Assembly (NCBI GenBank): GCA_019915135.1
Contig: JAHLMK010000005.1
Location: forward strand, 2,356,001 to 2,420,000
Direction of reading: 5' to 3'
Source of the DNA: Strobilurus pachycystidiatus
Taxonomy: Eukaryota > Basidiomycota > Agaricomycetes > Agaricales > Physalacriaceae
Length of the DNA: 64,000 nucleotides
The notes beneath the pieces were generated by a model that searched no databases, was not told the origin of the DNA, and saw only the letters and a list, made by a program, of their open reading frames with translations. The stretch's first letter is position 1. Each line of letters starts with the position of its first letter. A program made the translations under genes and the position numbers. Of this stretch, positions 11,435 to 22,699 are shown one piece after another.

Positions 11435-11965
11435 ATGCTTAGGCCATCCTTGTCCAAAACACTACTTTCCAGCCAGCGGGTAGCTTGGCGGCGATTCCTC
11501 TCCGACGATGTACGGTCGAAGCTGCAGAAAGCAGTCACGGACAAGCCGGTTGTACTGTTCATGAAGGGGACACCGGACATGCCTCAATGTGGGTTCTCCC
11601 GAGCCGCGATCCAGGTCCTCGAGCTCTGGCAGGTGCCTCCTGAGAAAATGCAGACGTATAACGTTCTGGAAGATGCGGAACTACGGAACAGTATCAAGGA
11701 ATTTTCGTGTGTTCTTCCCTCGATTCACCACCATAACGTTCTGAGCATCTGTCAGCGAATGGCCCACAATACCGCAATTGTATATCGGAGGCGAATTCGT
11801 CGGCGGATGCGACATTCTTCTCTCGAGTGAGCATGATGACCGCCATCTACCCGTCTTTCCTTGACTCATACATCGACAGTGCACCAAAATGGCGAACTGG
11901 AGACACTATTGGAAAACAACAATATCATCCCCAAAGAAGAGCCAGAGGTTCAAACTTCACCATAA
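11435..11965 (+). CDS. GRX5: Monothiol glutaredoxin, mitochondrial (Grx5 type)
   Basis: Mitochondrial glutaredoxin that carries a [2Fe-2S] cluster between the Isu scaffold and later iron-sulfur assembly factors. Three exons (11435-11706, 11756-11826, 11880-11965) sum to 142 codons plus stop. Residues 1-21 are Arg/Ser/Leu-rich without acidic residues, as expected of a mitochondrial presequence. The monothiol active site CGFS lies near residue 53 in [13 protein letters not shown]. Exon 2 carries the glutathione-binding [18 protein letters not shown]. The length and motif order match yeast Grx5 closely, and the 3' end is given by exon 3 ([12 protein letters not shown]). One of the surest calls in the window. 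Confidence 0.95.
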
Positions 11966-12453
11966 TACTTTCCTGTACCGCGACACGCTATAATATTGCT
12001 CTTCTCATCATATGAACACCCCAGCTCTGCGCGATACAAATCTCTGGCATTCTCTAGACGCCTTCAGGAAATACTCCGAGGACGTAAAATTTCAACGCGG
12101 CAACTCTCGTTCCTACGCCGTAACGCTCTCAGTAACTGGGCATCTCTCTCACGCCTCGATTTTCAGGACCTTCTGAAGCTTTCGATATCATGCGGGTTGC
12201 AGGCGGGCGTTCTGCAGCGCAACCAAGGGCATAGCGGCCTTTAGAGACGTAAGTCAAAGGCGGGATATATTGTCGAGGTTGCGACGCTTGAAGCTTGCAG
12301 CCTGAGGCCTGATGCTCGACCGCCTCGGATATATGGTTGGTATGTATTGTAAGCTATTGATCGTTTCAGCCATAAATTTACTAGTTACGTTAGGTGGAGT
12401 GACTCGTCACAGCCTCAGCCTCGTTGCTTCCTTACACTCATCTTGTCGTCAAG
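11966..12453. other. Intergenic region before the second F-box gene
   Basis: Holds the Grx5 3' flank and the promoter of the F-box gene. An 82-codon open frame at 11996 has no ATG at its start and no recognisable domain, so it is not annotated. Confidence 0.45.
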
Positions 12454-14316
12454 ATGCTCAACGACAAGACCGACGTTCAAGCTGGAGACATATCAATTCT
12501 CCTGGAAAAATTCTGCAGCAATCTCTTGGAAGTGTAAGTCATTTGCTCTGCCATCTTACTTCGTCAATTGAATGTCTTTGTCTCCTTTCTAGGCAAGACG
12601 CCACTGAAGATGAGGTTGGTCCCAACATATCAGTCTTTCCAACTCCGTCACCCACATGACGTTTAGTTGAATCACGTTCACGCGCGCCTCCTCGGTCTCA
12701 ACACCGTCGTGCGAGGCCACCGAAACGCACTTCAGACCATCAACAAACTTCCTTCCAAAGTGCTGGAAACCGTGTTTCTGGAGAGTCGGGAAACCTTATC
12801 CAGCTTCATGCCCATCATGCTTCATTCCCTCTCATATGAGAGCAATGGATGGGTTTCTCTTCGCCTAGTCTGTCGGCACTGCCATGATGTGATCGCGTCC
12901 TCAACAAAACTCTGGTCTGTCATTGACAGTTCCAGTTCTCCGAGAACATTCATCGATAATTCCGGACTATTACCTCTCACCGTCTATTGGGGTTTACATG
13001 CGTCTCACAGCCGCCAACTTGCGCCTATGCCTTCCGGTCTGCCCATGTCGCGTGTTCGCGAATTCCACCTAAACCTTTTCCAAACAAAGGGCGGGAACGA
13101 TGAGATCATTCAATGTTTGTCATCTCCAGGGCCATGCCTAGAGAGCTTGTCGATATATTCCGACCATTGGCATATTGCATCACAGTTCTTCAATCACCTA
13201 CCTCCCATCTTCGGTGGTCAGATGCCTCGTCTACGGAAGCTAACGCTGGAGTTCTTCTCCCGTTGGCCAAGCACCTACTTTCGCGGCTTGACCCATGTCT
13301 GTCTCCACTTCCAGCCTGAAGAGTACCGACCCACCACCTACGAGTTCCTCGACTTTCTCGAAGGCAGCCCCGACTTGGAGGTGCTCATCCTCATCAGGGC
13401 GGGTCCGACACTCGAAGAGCCGCCGATCAGTCTCACCCAGCTGAGGAAAGTCTCCCTGCCGAGGCTGAGAAACCTTACATGGGCGCAGGTGATGTGCTTC
13501 TTCTTCATACAGAGGCTCTTGAGGCATCTGTCCCTTCCGAAGGAGACACAGATCAACGTATCGGATTACTACAGCCAGATTGAATCTGCAATTTGGGATG
13601 CCCTCCCGCAGGACTTGACGTGTCTCCCATGCCTGACATCCGCCAAAGAGTGGCGCATATCTTGTTGGACGCCATCGGTCACTGAGACGTGCAGGGACCG
13701 CGGCGTGGTCATCCGCGACGGCGTTCTGTACACGCCCTGCCTCACATCTGGGGCCGAAATCAGCGCTATATCACGACATTTCGGTGCAGTTTTAAACGGG
13801 GTGCAGAGGCTTGTCATTCTTGATGAGATCGCTGTGCGAGGGGAGGTATGGAAGAATGTTTTCCGAGCCTTGCCAAATCTCGAGGAGCTTGCCATACAGC
13901 CGCCCATGATCTGGCCAACGTCTCGTAACATCCTCTCGGCTCTTTACGAGGATGACCGAGCGGCATTGCCCTCATCGCCTCTTCTGCGACTGCGGAAAGC
14001 ATTCCGACGCCGCACCGCCCTAACATGCCCCAAATTGGTCTCGGTATCCTTCTATGGAGACTCGATGTTGCACGCTTTCTATCTCAACCAAATAGCAAAG
14101 GCTCGGGCCAAGAGAGGATCTCCACTGAAACGTGTAGAGCTTCGTTGTCATTGTAAACGCGTTGGTCCTGACTGTAGCGAAAAGTGCTTTTTCGCTGAGG
14201 ATTCATTGGTTCTGAAGCGGCATATACAGGAGGTGGTGTACATCTATCTATGGGACCCTTTGGACGTCAGGCTAGGTGTGGAGGCTTCGATACCTTCTGA
14301 GTTATACTACTCGTGA
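12454..14316 (+). CDS. F-box-like/leucine-rich-repeat protein (paralogue of 3234-5107)
   Basis: Likely SCF ubiquitin-ligase specificity subunit. Three exons (12454-12533, a 22-base micro-exon at 12593-12614, and 12667-14316) sum to exactly 583 codons plus stop. The first exon encodes MLNDKTDVQAG and ends in phase 2. The micro-exon encodes QDATEDE. Exon 3 opens with a TTG leucine codon that must not be taken as a start. F-box-like helix: INKLPSKVLETVF (residues about 53-65), then LRLVCRHCHDVI. Leucine-rich repeats fill the rest. Similarity with the minus-strand gene 7.3 kb away is continuous from F-box to C-terminus, and intron positions and phases are shared, so the two are an inverted duplicate pair around four unrelated genes. 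Confidence 0.87.
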
Positions 14317-16012
14317 TCGGCCGTTCACTTATCACATCTATTTATTTATTAGAACTTACTATGTAAGCTATGTTTTGTTTAATCTTTGCATCTGGTTCGT
14401 TGGAACGATACCTTTAAGAGATTGAAATCTTATCAACGGACTAGGAGTGGCACAACCGACTTGGTCTCAGCTTTGCCTTCCACCATGATTATCCTTGCGA
14501 GCCACCTTGTGTCTTTCTTTCTCGAACTTCAAGTTGGTTCGTTCGCGTCCATTTTCTATGATCGTTTGAGCATGTTTACTCCGAGTACTTCATTGTGTTG
14601 CCGGTACTATGGCTTTCCCAATGACGCACACACAGAAGCTACTATCGCCAGTTCACACTTTGCAATCTCCGAGGTAATGCGCGCCGTTGATATGTTCCTT
14701 GCTGTCATTAATATTGATGGTAACAGTGCAGACTGCGAGTACAGAAGCTTGGAGTCGGGCTCAATCGACATCATGTCGTCGACCTTGAGTGAGATGAAGG
14801 GAGCCTGTCAAAGGTAGGCGTCGAAGCCGCCGGCGTTCGTCCAGAATACAGATAAAGACCACATGTGATACCATAAATCTGTATGGCCACAGCCCAGATC
14901 CTGAAACTTCCGGTGACAGAAACATTGATAATGGTGAAGAGAGCACCCACATATACTTCTATGAGTTGCAGAGAGCTCTTCGTAGAGATTTCGTCTGAAA
15001 GTCGACTTCGGCACCTTCGCTAACAGTGTAGCACGGCGCGGCGGCAATGCGCACAACATTTGGGCAAGGTTCTTTACAACCCGTCAATACCGTCTCGGAT
15101 CTTTGGTGTACAGACGCAAGGGCCGTCCGGTCCGTCCTGGTTCCAGGACAACTGAGCGGTGAGCCCTCGGCTCCGAAGAGGAGCCTATCTTGTTTTCTGG
15201 ACCAACTGCTCCGACGCCATGCTGTAGAACGAAGTACTTTAACGTATAGGAATTGATGGATTTGCTCGTCACCCTGTGCGTCACTTATACAGTTCTGAGT
15301 CTTTGCCCTTCACCGGCGCCACGTCGAGCTCGTTCTCGTGAACCTCATCTTGTGGGTTAGAAGTCTGCTGATTTGATGAGAGGCGACATCAACCCCCAGT
15401 CACTACTTCGAGTCCCACTGTCCCAGCTCTGAATCGTGTCCAATCACGTTGCCTGCCATCTACGCGCCCGGACGTGATTTGGACGTTCTGATTTCGGGCC
15501 GCAAGAGCAGTACTTGACCGAGACGCTTCACATTTCCCGCTCCGTCCTTCGTCTTCACACTTGAGACAGAGACTTTTCTTTGAAATTTACTGCGATAATT
15601 CTCTGCTGAGTGCTTCACTTGAGCTGGAAGACGACGATTGACGCTTGGATTCGTCCACAGAACCACAGCAAGTCCATACATAGATCGACACAAACCCATT
15701 TGGTTTGTGATGGGCTCGTCTTGAGTAGACTAAGACTAAAAATAAGTGCTGCGGCTCCTTGCGTCCACACGCTCGCGAAGTTGTGCATCATCGAAAACAG
15801 TCTCGCTACAATAGCCACTTTGGAATCTGAGGCTGATAACGGTGATAATTGACGAGTGCGACCATGCGCCGCTATAATCTGTGACCTCTTTTCCGTGTTG
15901 CCCACTTCATTCTGGTGCTGATAGACCGTACCTGGAGCTCGCTCTCGCATGGTCGTTATGTTCTTCTTGATCATGTTGTGCCTTGACTGAACGCGTCGCA
16001 GTGGTTTCTTGG
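14317..16012. other. 1.7 kb without a supported gene
   Basis: The segment after the F-box gene is AT-rich and probably its 3' flank. A 143-codon frame from 14386 begins with TTG and lacks a domain. A 119-codon minus-strand frame at 15615-15974 begins with ATG and contains a hydrophobic stretch; it is divergent from the eqolisin gene but has no other support. Confidence 0.4.
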
Positions 16013-16022
16013 GTATAAAAGC
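16013..16022 (+). promoter_or_regulatory. TATA box of the eqolisin gene
   Basis: GTATAAAAGC about 65 bases before the ATG at 16085. A strong canonical box fits an inducible secreted enzyme. Confidence 0.75.
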
Positions 16023-16084
16023 TAGGTTTATTGACGATAGGACCTCAGCTCATCAGCTTCACACCTCTTGACTCCCTCTGCACG

Positions 16085-17000
16085 ATGTTCTCTGCATCTT
16101 TGCTCATTTCTGCCCTCCTGGCCACCGCTGCCATTGCCACTCCCACTGGCAAGGAGCGCATGAACATGCGAAGCCAGCGCCGCGGTCTCTCTCGCCAGGG
16201 AAAGCCCGTCAACCTCATCACTGAGCAAGTCGTTGAGACCCACGGACTTACCAACACGTCGCACGTTGATTACAGCTCCAACTGGTCTGGCGCCGTCTTG
16301 GTCGCTACCACTGTAAGCTACCATCTACTGCGCTACCATTTCGCCACTGATACAGCGCTCGCAGGCGACTTACAAGTCAGTGACTGGCACGTTTACCGTC
16401 CCAACCCCCAAGTCCACCGGTGGAAGCAGCGAACAGTGCGCTTCTGCCTGGGTTGGGATTGACGGCGACACCTGCAGCACCGCCATCCTGCAGACTGGTG
16501 TCGACTTCTGCGTCACGGGCACCTCCGTCTCGTACGATGGTAAGCGTGTTCGTGTATCTTTTAGCTTCCTAATCTCACTGAACGCAGGATGGTACGAGTA
16601 CTACCCCGACTACGCCTATGACTTCAGCGGCATCACCTTCTCCGCTGGTGACTCCGTCACGCTGACCGCTACCGCCTCGAGCACCACCAAGGGCACGCTC
16701 ACGATCGTGAACAACACCAAGGGCAAGACCGTCACCACCACCCTCTCCTCCTCTTCGAAGCTCTGCGAGTACAACGCTGAGTGGATCGTCGAGGACTTCG
16801 AGGAGTGCACCGGTAGCAGTTGTTCCCTCGTGCCCTTCGCCAACTTTGGTACCGTTGCCTTCACGGGCGCCACTGCTGGCACTGTCTCCGGCACCACCGT
16901 CACCCCCTCTGGCGCTACAATCATTGACATTGAGCAAAGCAGCAAGATCTTGACCTCGGTCTCGACTAGCGGCAGCACCGTCACCATCACCTACGTCTAA
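16085..17000 (+). CDS. Secreted eqolisin (peptidase family G1, glutamic peptidase)
   Basis: Secreted acid protease of the scytalidopepsin B/aspergilloglutamic peptidase family, which digests protein outside the cell at low pH. Three exons (16085-16312, 16365-16539, 16588-17000) sum to 271 codons plus stop. Residues 1-20 form a signal peptide (MFSASLLISALLATAAIAT). A basic pro-region follows to about residue 60, and the mature domain begins around SSNWSGAV. The catalytic pair is visible: Gln in WVGIDGDTC...ILQTG and Glu in AEWIVEDFEE. Cysteines flank both segments as in the family. Codon third positions are strongly biased to C, the highest in the window, suggesting high expression. A TATA box lies 65 bases upstream. 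Confidence 0.95.
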
Positions 17001-18069
17001 GCGTAGAATGGTGGGCACATAGAAGGAGTTGGAGATGAATGGCTGTAGCTTCACCTCATATCTGTCGACCGTTCCGTCAAGTATTAATGTTAGCAATTTC
17101 TGAACACTTAGCGCTATTTGACGGCCCGGGACCATCCATTCGCCGCGTCTTGTCAAGTTGTGACCATCTTGCCTTGAAAAACTTTGGATGTAATAAGCTG
17201 GAATGTGTGATTGTTCATGTCCAAGTGCTTGAAGCCCGCACTCGCTGGCCCAACAAAGCCAGGGAGCGTCTTATGCTCGACGTTTTGGCGCTTGAACTCC
17301 GAGTCGCAGATTGTCTTTATGAGTCATTCCAAATTGTGAAGAAGGAAAAAAGACCTTGACGCAAGGATGAGCTCCAATGTGTACTTTGTCAGCTCCTCGA
17401 GCGGCGTTTGATATGGATGCAGCACAAATTTGTGGCCAGCGTTGACCACTGATGCCACATGGATTGCTGATGCGCGATCCGACTCCAACCATTCGAGGAG
17501 CGTGTCGTTTTGAGCCGTCCTCAGTGTGAGATGGCACTGAAATGGACCACAAGGTAAGTCGGTCTCATAGACCAGAGGGTATTCTTGATTCTGATCTAAT
17601 GAACGCTGCAACGTCAACGGCATATGACACTACTATTGGAGTCGAGACAGCAGCGGTACCTGCCAGTGGCGACGTAATCCCGGGGGCCGTGAGTCTGAAA
17701 GAAGGCTCGTAGCTTATGTGAGTTCACCAGACCTTCTCGACATCAAGGTACAGTACTTGCTGTACTATGTACCGTGGCACGCCGTGACCAACCGACTGCT
17801 TCACTCAGCTCGCTCAAGCCCCGCGAGAAGTTCAAGGGCCAACTAAGACATTTCGTGCATCATGTCTAACTTGAATAGAACAAGCCATGCTTTGTGTAGA
17901 CGGGTCCTGATGAACGCGACAGTGTTATGCCATGATATTCTACCACTGTCCATCTGCATTAGAATGAACACATCAACGCTGCAAGTACATGTCAGCGTAA
18001 CTTGAAAGGGCGCGGAGGTGAAGAAGCAAACAGACCAACAAAGATCTGATAGCCCCATCGCTTGGCTTT
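17001..18069. other. Convergent intergenic region
   Basis: Between the eqolisin stop and the stop of the HD-domain gene. Several open frames exist on both strands (for example 17324-17623 minus), but none has a start, splice context and domain together. Nothing further supported. Confidence 0.4.
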
Positions 18070-19114
18070 CTACTTCTGCATGTCCCGTTCACGCATCAAA
18101 CCCTGTCCCCAGGTTCGGACTTCGTCATGCCTCACGTTCGGAAGACTTGTGTCAAAGAAGGTCTGGAGATTTTTCTCCGGGTTCGCGCGTTCATATTCGA
18201 ACGCTACGGATTTCAGAACCTGCATTGAATGAACTTAATGAAGTACTTACCTTGGGAAGCCATCTCGAAGCGATCTAGATCTGGAATGACAAGTCAACGT
18301 TAGTCAGACTCCGAACACTATATTTATACAGTATATGTTATGAAGGGCTTACCTTTGACGAAGCGCGCCTCCGGAGATTCGCCTGCCTCGTATTCCTTCC
18401 AGAGTGCATCTATTTTCTGCGCAGCTGAACTGTTGTGCAGCATTTCGTGCACGAAGTTGTGCATGGCTTCCTAATTCACGAAGAAGTTCAAACTATGGAC
18501 AACTCTGACATGGGAAAACCGACAGCGCACCTCCTCCAATTGACGTTTTTCAGCTTTACTGAAACCTTCCCTGGGCGTGATATCACCGACTACAGAAGAT
18601 CCCGTCAACCGCCGAAAGTAAGAAATCAATCCCGGCCCATATCACCTTGTGCTTCGGCCAGATCATGAACAAGCGCCATCATCACACATCTGAGTGCAGG
18701 GTGATTAGGTTGTAATTGGTAAACGAAAGCATGGACCTACTTGGACACATCGAGGGATTGATCTGAGGTACACATCGCTAGCATGGCCATTCTATACATG
18801 TGATCGGAGATGCTTCGACAGCACTATGTAAGTGGGAAGCGAGAGTGTAGTGTGAGAGAACATGCACCTTTCTGCGCCAGGGATCTACTGTGTCATATTA
18901 GGACCGCCGAGTGTCATTGTTCCTCGTGCTTACCCCATGATCTACCCATCCTGTTCGTTTCTGAGTCTGTAGAGGGAGTCGATATCATATGTATTGTAGG
19001 GAGTGTAAGTCATGTTACCTTTAGCCTTTCCAGTACGTGGAAGAAGGCCAGCTTATCCGCATCGTGGTCGCCATCGGAGGCGTAAAGAGGAGGAAAGACG
19101 CGAGATGGTGGCAT
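18070..19114 (-). CDS. HD-domain 5'-deoxynucleotidase, HDDC2/Ygk1 type
   Basis: Predicted metal-dependent phosphohydrolase that removes phosphate from deoxynucleoside 5'-monophosphates. About eight short exons. The ATG at 19114 gives MPPSRVFPPLYASDGD, then DKLAFFHVLERLK, intron, TQKRTGWVDHG, then ISDHMYRMAMLAM. The HD superfamily ligands are all present: His in SDHMYRM, His-Asp in MALVHDLAEAQ and Asp in KDLDRFEM. VGDITPREGFSKAEKR and LWKEYEAGESPEARF match the HDDC2 family, and the C-terminus ends at TAG 18070-18072. Exon borders between WVDHG and ISDHM are unresolved, because the obvious splice pair brings in a stop codon; the true junction may be elsewhere. Length is close to the family's roughly 200 residues. 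Confidence 0.88.
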
Positions 19115-19251
19115 GGATCCAAGCTTGCTTATGTCATCTACCTGCCAAATTGAAAGTTCCCAGGCTCATGTTCAGTCTTTCGCCACGCACAACAATTTGA
19201 TTCTCCCCCAATCCCTGACATATTCTGGCCGCTTATCTTGGAATTGGCTTT

Positions 19252-21159
19252 ATGACCACGGACAAGGCTGAAAAATGGGGTCGGGGTGAGAGCGACTTGC
19301 CTTTCCGAGAGAGAATCACGGCTAATTCATATTTGGCTGCTATCAGTGCTAATTTGTGGTGGAACTGCCTGGTGAGCCCGCCGTCCAGGACGACCGGGAC
19401 ATATCTAATGGTTGCACAGGACCAAACTGGGCCGCAAAGAGCGCCCGGGAGGGAAGGGTTCGAAGACGAGTGCGTAGCATCCGTCCGACACGTCGGTTGC
19501 AGTATTGACTGAGCAGTGCAGCCCGCCCAACCTTCTTGAGCCCCATATCCTGCGCTCACTGTCGAACGTCAAGGCGACGTCGGTCCACACGTCATGCAGC
19601 AGCTGCCACTACGTCGTCCTCGACGTCGACGGCACTGCTTGGCTCTTTGGTCGGAACGGGCACTGCTGTCTAGGAGTGCCTGGCGTGGACGCGATCAACG
19701 AGAACGCGCCTCGCCGGCTCAGAGCAGAAGAATTAGGTGCCGAACCCGGCGCGCGCTTCATTGACGCGGCATGCGGACGGAACCACACGCTGTTGGTCAG
19801 TAGCGACGGACAGGTTTGGACGGCGGGCATAAACACTCTTGGTCAGTGTGGGCAGCCGGTCTGCCCCGAAGTTCAGACATTCAAAGCGATTAAGGGCCTG
19901 GAACCAGCAAGCAAGGTCTCCGCCGGCATCTCCTTCTCCCTCATCCTTGGCGAGTCAGGAAGAGGTTCGACATACCGCACCACAGCTTTGACATCGACTA
20001 AGCATTTTCTAGTTTACTCTTGTGGAAGCGGAGAACACGGTCAACTAGCAAGCGGAAGCACTGGCGAGCGGATCGGCACAGGCAACAAGACTTCCTTCGA
20101 CGTTGTTACCCCTCCAGGTTCGCATCAGTATCTCAGGGCGTTTCTTTTCTTTATACCTTGTTTTTCTGTAGAACCGGTCAAGGGCCTCGATGGCAAAACG
20201 ATAGCCTCGATATCCTCTGGACAACAGCACAGCATTGCCCTCGATACCTCTGGGTACGTTACAAAAGCTCGAACTGCCTGTAGCAATGGTTCTGACATTC
20301 TCCAGTGTGGTGTACGTCTGGGGTTTCAATGGCTATTGTCGTCTTGGTCTCGGAAACCAAGTCGATGCCTTAAAACCCAAGGTGGTACCACAATTCGCAG
20401 ATACTGGCGCCGTATTTGTGGCAGCTGGACCAGCCAATTCAGTCGTGGTTGATAAGACTGGCATGTATTGGATGACGGGCAAGGCGAGTGAATAATATTT
20501 CTCCCTTGAAACCCATACTGACGCTGTTATCAGTGGAAAAACAGCGGAGATGGCTCGTCTGGGTCACCGTATTCCTCTTTCCGTGTTATGCAGGATATCA
20601 TGGCCTGCAAGGTCAGCGATGCCAGCTGCGGAGGCGTCACCCACTGGGCGCTTGTACCAGAGGACGACGATGTCATGACCGTCGCCTGGGGACAAAATGC
20701 AGCGAATGGCGAGCTCGGACTCGGCGTTGACGAGCCTAAAAGCGCCACCAAACCGACTAAGAATGTGCCGCTCACTGGAGTGAAAGTGTTCGCCGTTGCC
20801 GCGGGACAAAACACGACGGTCCTCATCGCGCAACCGAATGAGAAGATGAGCGACTTGCCCCGGCATCCGGACGTTGACGCGCCGGAGATTTGTGTCGTGT
20901 GCAATCGTGAAAGGGAAGGCAGTGAGCCTCTCATATGCGACAAATGCGACTTCCCCTACCACACTGGATGTCTGAACCCCCCGTTGGACGCGGTTCCCGA
21001 GGGAGAGTGGTTCTGCCCCAGATGTGATGGACGAGGCGGGGGTGCGAAACGCGGTCGGGAAGAAGATCTTTCTGCAAAAGGTTAGTCATCGTCACAGCCT
21101 TCTCTTGTCGACAGCTAAGCTTCATTGATTAAGGTGGTGTCAAGAGGAAGAAACCGTAG
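19252..21159 (+). CDS. RCC2-like RCC1-repeat protein with C-terminal PHD finger
   Basis: Predicted chromatin-associated protein: an RCC1-type beta-propeller followed by a PHD zinc finger that could read histone tails. Nine exons (19252-19285, 19347-19371, 19420-19457, 19503-19964, 20013-20117, 20172-20253, 20306-20483, 20534-21080, 21134-21159) sum to exactly 498 codons plus stop. The N-terminus MTTDKAEKWGRVLICGGTAW aligns with the RCC2 start, and later blades show YSCGSGEHGQL, VYVWGFNGYCRLGLGNQ and WMTGKWKNSGDGSSGSPYSS. The PHD finger (about residues 423-470) has the C4HC3 pattern: CVVC, CDKC, H in YHTGC, CPRC. The intron at 20484-20533 has a GC donor. The tail is Lys/Arg-rich. The donor after exon 3 has an alternative 12 bases downstream. 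Confidence 0.92.
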
Positions 21160-21607
21160 GACTTCTATACACGGACTCATATTGATTATAGCGACTCTTC
21201 TGTATCAAAGGTTCTATTTTGTTTCATGTTGTTGTATATTATCCTGGAATATGTGATTAGCTTCCTTATTCGGCCACCAATGCGTCGGTGGCAGGGCCGT
21301 CGGCCGCATCATTGCCATTTGGGGCGTCGCTGGGGCGGCTAAAAGGGTCGAACAATGGACGGTCCACACTGGGTGGACTGTTGAGAGGATTGACGCGGCA
21401 TGTTAACCATTCTTGTCTAGATTGCACACGTGAGTGCCGCGTCTGTTCACTATAAAAGCGCGGCGAATTTTGGGATTCTCACAAGACCCAACACAAATTG
21501 CCACAGCTACTTATCTTCTCTCGCGATTAAGGTTCGGCGCGCCTTTGTTCGATTGCGACGAGAGGCTCATTGGCAACCTTGATTTCTAGAAACCTCACAC
21601 AACAACC
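21160..21607 (+). promoter_or_regulatory. Promoter region with TATA box at 21451-21458
   Basis: TATAAAAG sits about 155 bases before the ATG at 21608, so a 5' untranslated region of roughly 120 bases is implied. The upstream part is the 3' flank of the RCC1-PHD gene. Confidence 0.55.
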
Positions 21608-22699
21608 ATGACATCCACGCTCACAGAACCGCAAACTATTGAAGGACAACGAGTAGACGCTCAATCGTTGATCACCAGTCGGCCTGATGCAGCTGAAGTT
21701 CACATCGCACGGCACGGTCCACGTACACAAAGGCTTTTTGATCAGTTGGATGGCCTGGCGCCGGCCGCCGGTGGCACTGCAGATGACCGAAGCACGATAG
21801 ATGTACTTTCCTTGTTGGGCGATGCGCCTCCACCATATGGGCCGGTCCCTGTGGTTGACAATCACGCCACCAACAGAGACACTGCACCTCAACGAGACTT
21901 GGTTTGGCAGACCCCTCGAGGCCCAGAGTTTTACGCACCTCAAGCGGCACCCCAACCTCCTCGAACCGAGTCCGCGCGGCCTGAGGCGCATCCAGCACCC
22001 CCAGTTCAAGTCGACCATCAACCACCTGCACCTCTTCATCAACAAGGGCCCGTTGCCCCTCCGGCAGCCCATCAGGAAGTCTACCGTCAGGCGCCCGGAT
22101 ATTATCACCAAAGCTCGAGCATGTTCCAGGACTTCGCACAGAATTCAGTAACAATGTGTGATCCTCGAACTGGACAGCATGCTACGACTACGATGACCAC
22201 CATGACGGTGATGAAGCAAAAAGTCACTACTGTGCTTTCTCAGTTTCCACCACAGGGAGGTCATTGGGCCCAGTTGAATCCGCAGATGCTCCTGCAGGGA
22301 GGAGGAATTTTTGCTGGCGCTGCGGCTCCCTTGGTGGCTCCTCCTCTTCATTGTCGTCCCCGAATATCTCCCTGTCTGCCTGGCCCTCATATGCACACGA
22401 CGAGGCAGTTAGTTCCCGTCGGCGTCAATGGGCGATGGGGTCTGCTTGACCGAATTGTTCTTTGCCCTTATGCGGGTCAGACTGCAGCTCCCAATGATTT
22501 CGGATTCGGGAATGGGGCGACTCCTGGTGTGAGGAGGGATGGGCCCAGGGGACGCGACGCAGACAAGAATGGCGAAACGTCAGCAGCTGGGGCGATCCGT
22601 CACGGAAAGGAGAATAACAGGTTCAATCCGTTGAAGAGACCGGAGGGACGTGTCAAGAAGGAGTTGGAACGTAATATCAAAGGGGAACCTACGGATTAG
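21608..22699 (+). CDS. Proline- and glutamine-rich protein of unknown function
   Basis: I do not recognise this protein. It is a single uninterrupted 363-codon frame starting at an ATG in good context (acaaccATGA), unusual here where nearly every gene is split. Residues 1-70 contain a hydrophobic patch. A PPPY motif at about residue 74 (DAPPPYGP) could bind WW domains. Residues 90-165 are rich in Pro, Gln, Ala and His. A Thr/Met-rich stretch (TTTMTTMTVMKQKVTT) follows around 195, then Gly/Ala-rich sequence, and a basic tail (KRPEGRVKKELERN) that may direct it to the nucleus. No membrane segment or signal peptide. Its own TATA box lies upstream. It could be a transcriptional regulator, but that is only composition-based. 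Confidence 0.65.
   Translation: MTSTLTEPQTIEGQRVDAQSLITSRPDAAEVHIARHGPRTQRLFDQLDGLAPAAGGTADDRSTIDVLSLLGDAPPPYGPVPVVDNHATNRDTAPQRDLVWQTPRGPEFYAPQAAPQPPRTESARPEAHPAPPVQVDHQPPAPLHQQGPVAPPAAHQEVYRQAPGYYHQSSSMFQDFAQNSVTMCDPRTGQHATTTMTTMTVMKQKVTTVLSQFPPQGGHWAQLNPQMLLQGGGIFAGAAAPLVAPPLHCRPRISPCLPGPHMHTTRQLVPVGVNGRWGLLDRIVLCPYAGQTAAPNDFGFGNGATPGVRRDGPRGRDADKNGETSAAGAIRHGKENNRFNPLKRPEGRVKKELERNIKGEPTD

Noticed and set aside
12667..12700. Start of the second F-box gene at 12667
   Set aside because: The codon is TTG directly after a GTTTAG acceptor; two upstream exons provide an ATG and exact frame.
14386..14817. 143-codon frame after the F-box gene
   Set aside because: Begins with TTG and has no recognisable domain or codon bias.
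16575..17156. Long minus-strand frames opposite the eqolisin gene
   Set aside because: Shadow frames caused by the strong C bias at codon third positions of the real gene.
17324..17623. Minus-strand 99-codon frame
   Set aside because: Protein-like in places but lacks start context, introns or a family; could not be connected to neighbours.
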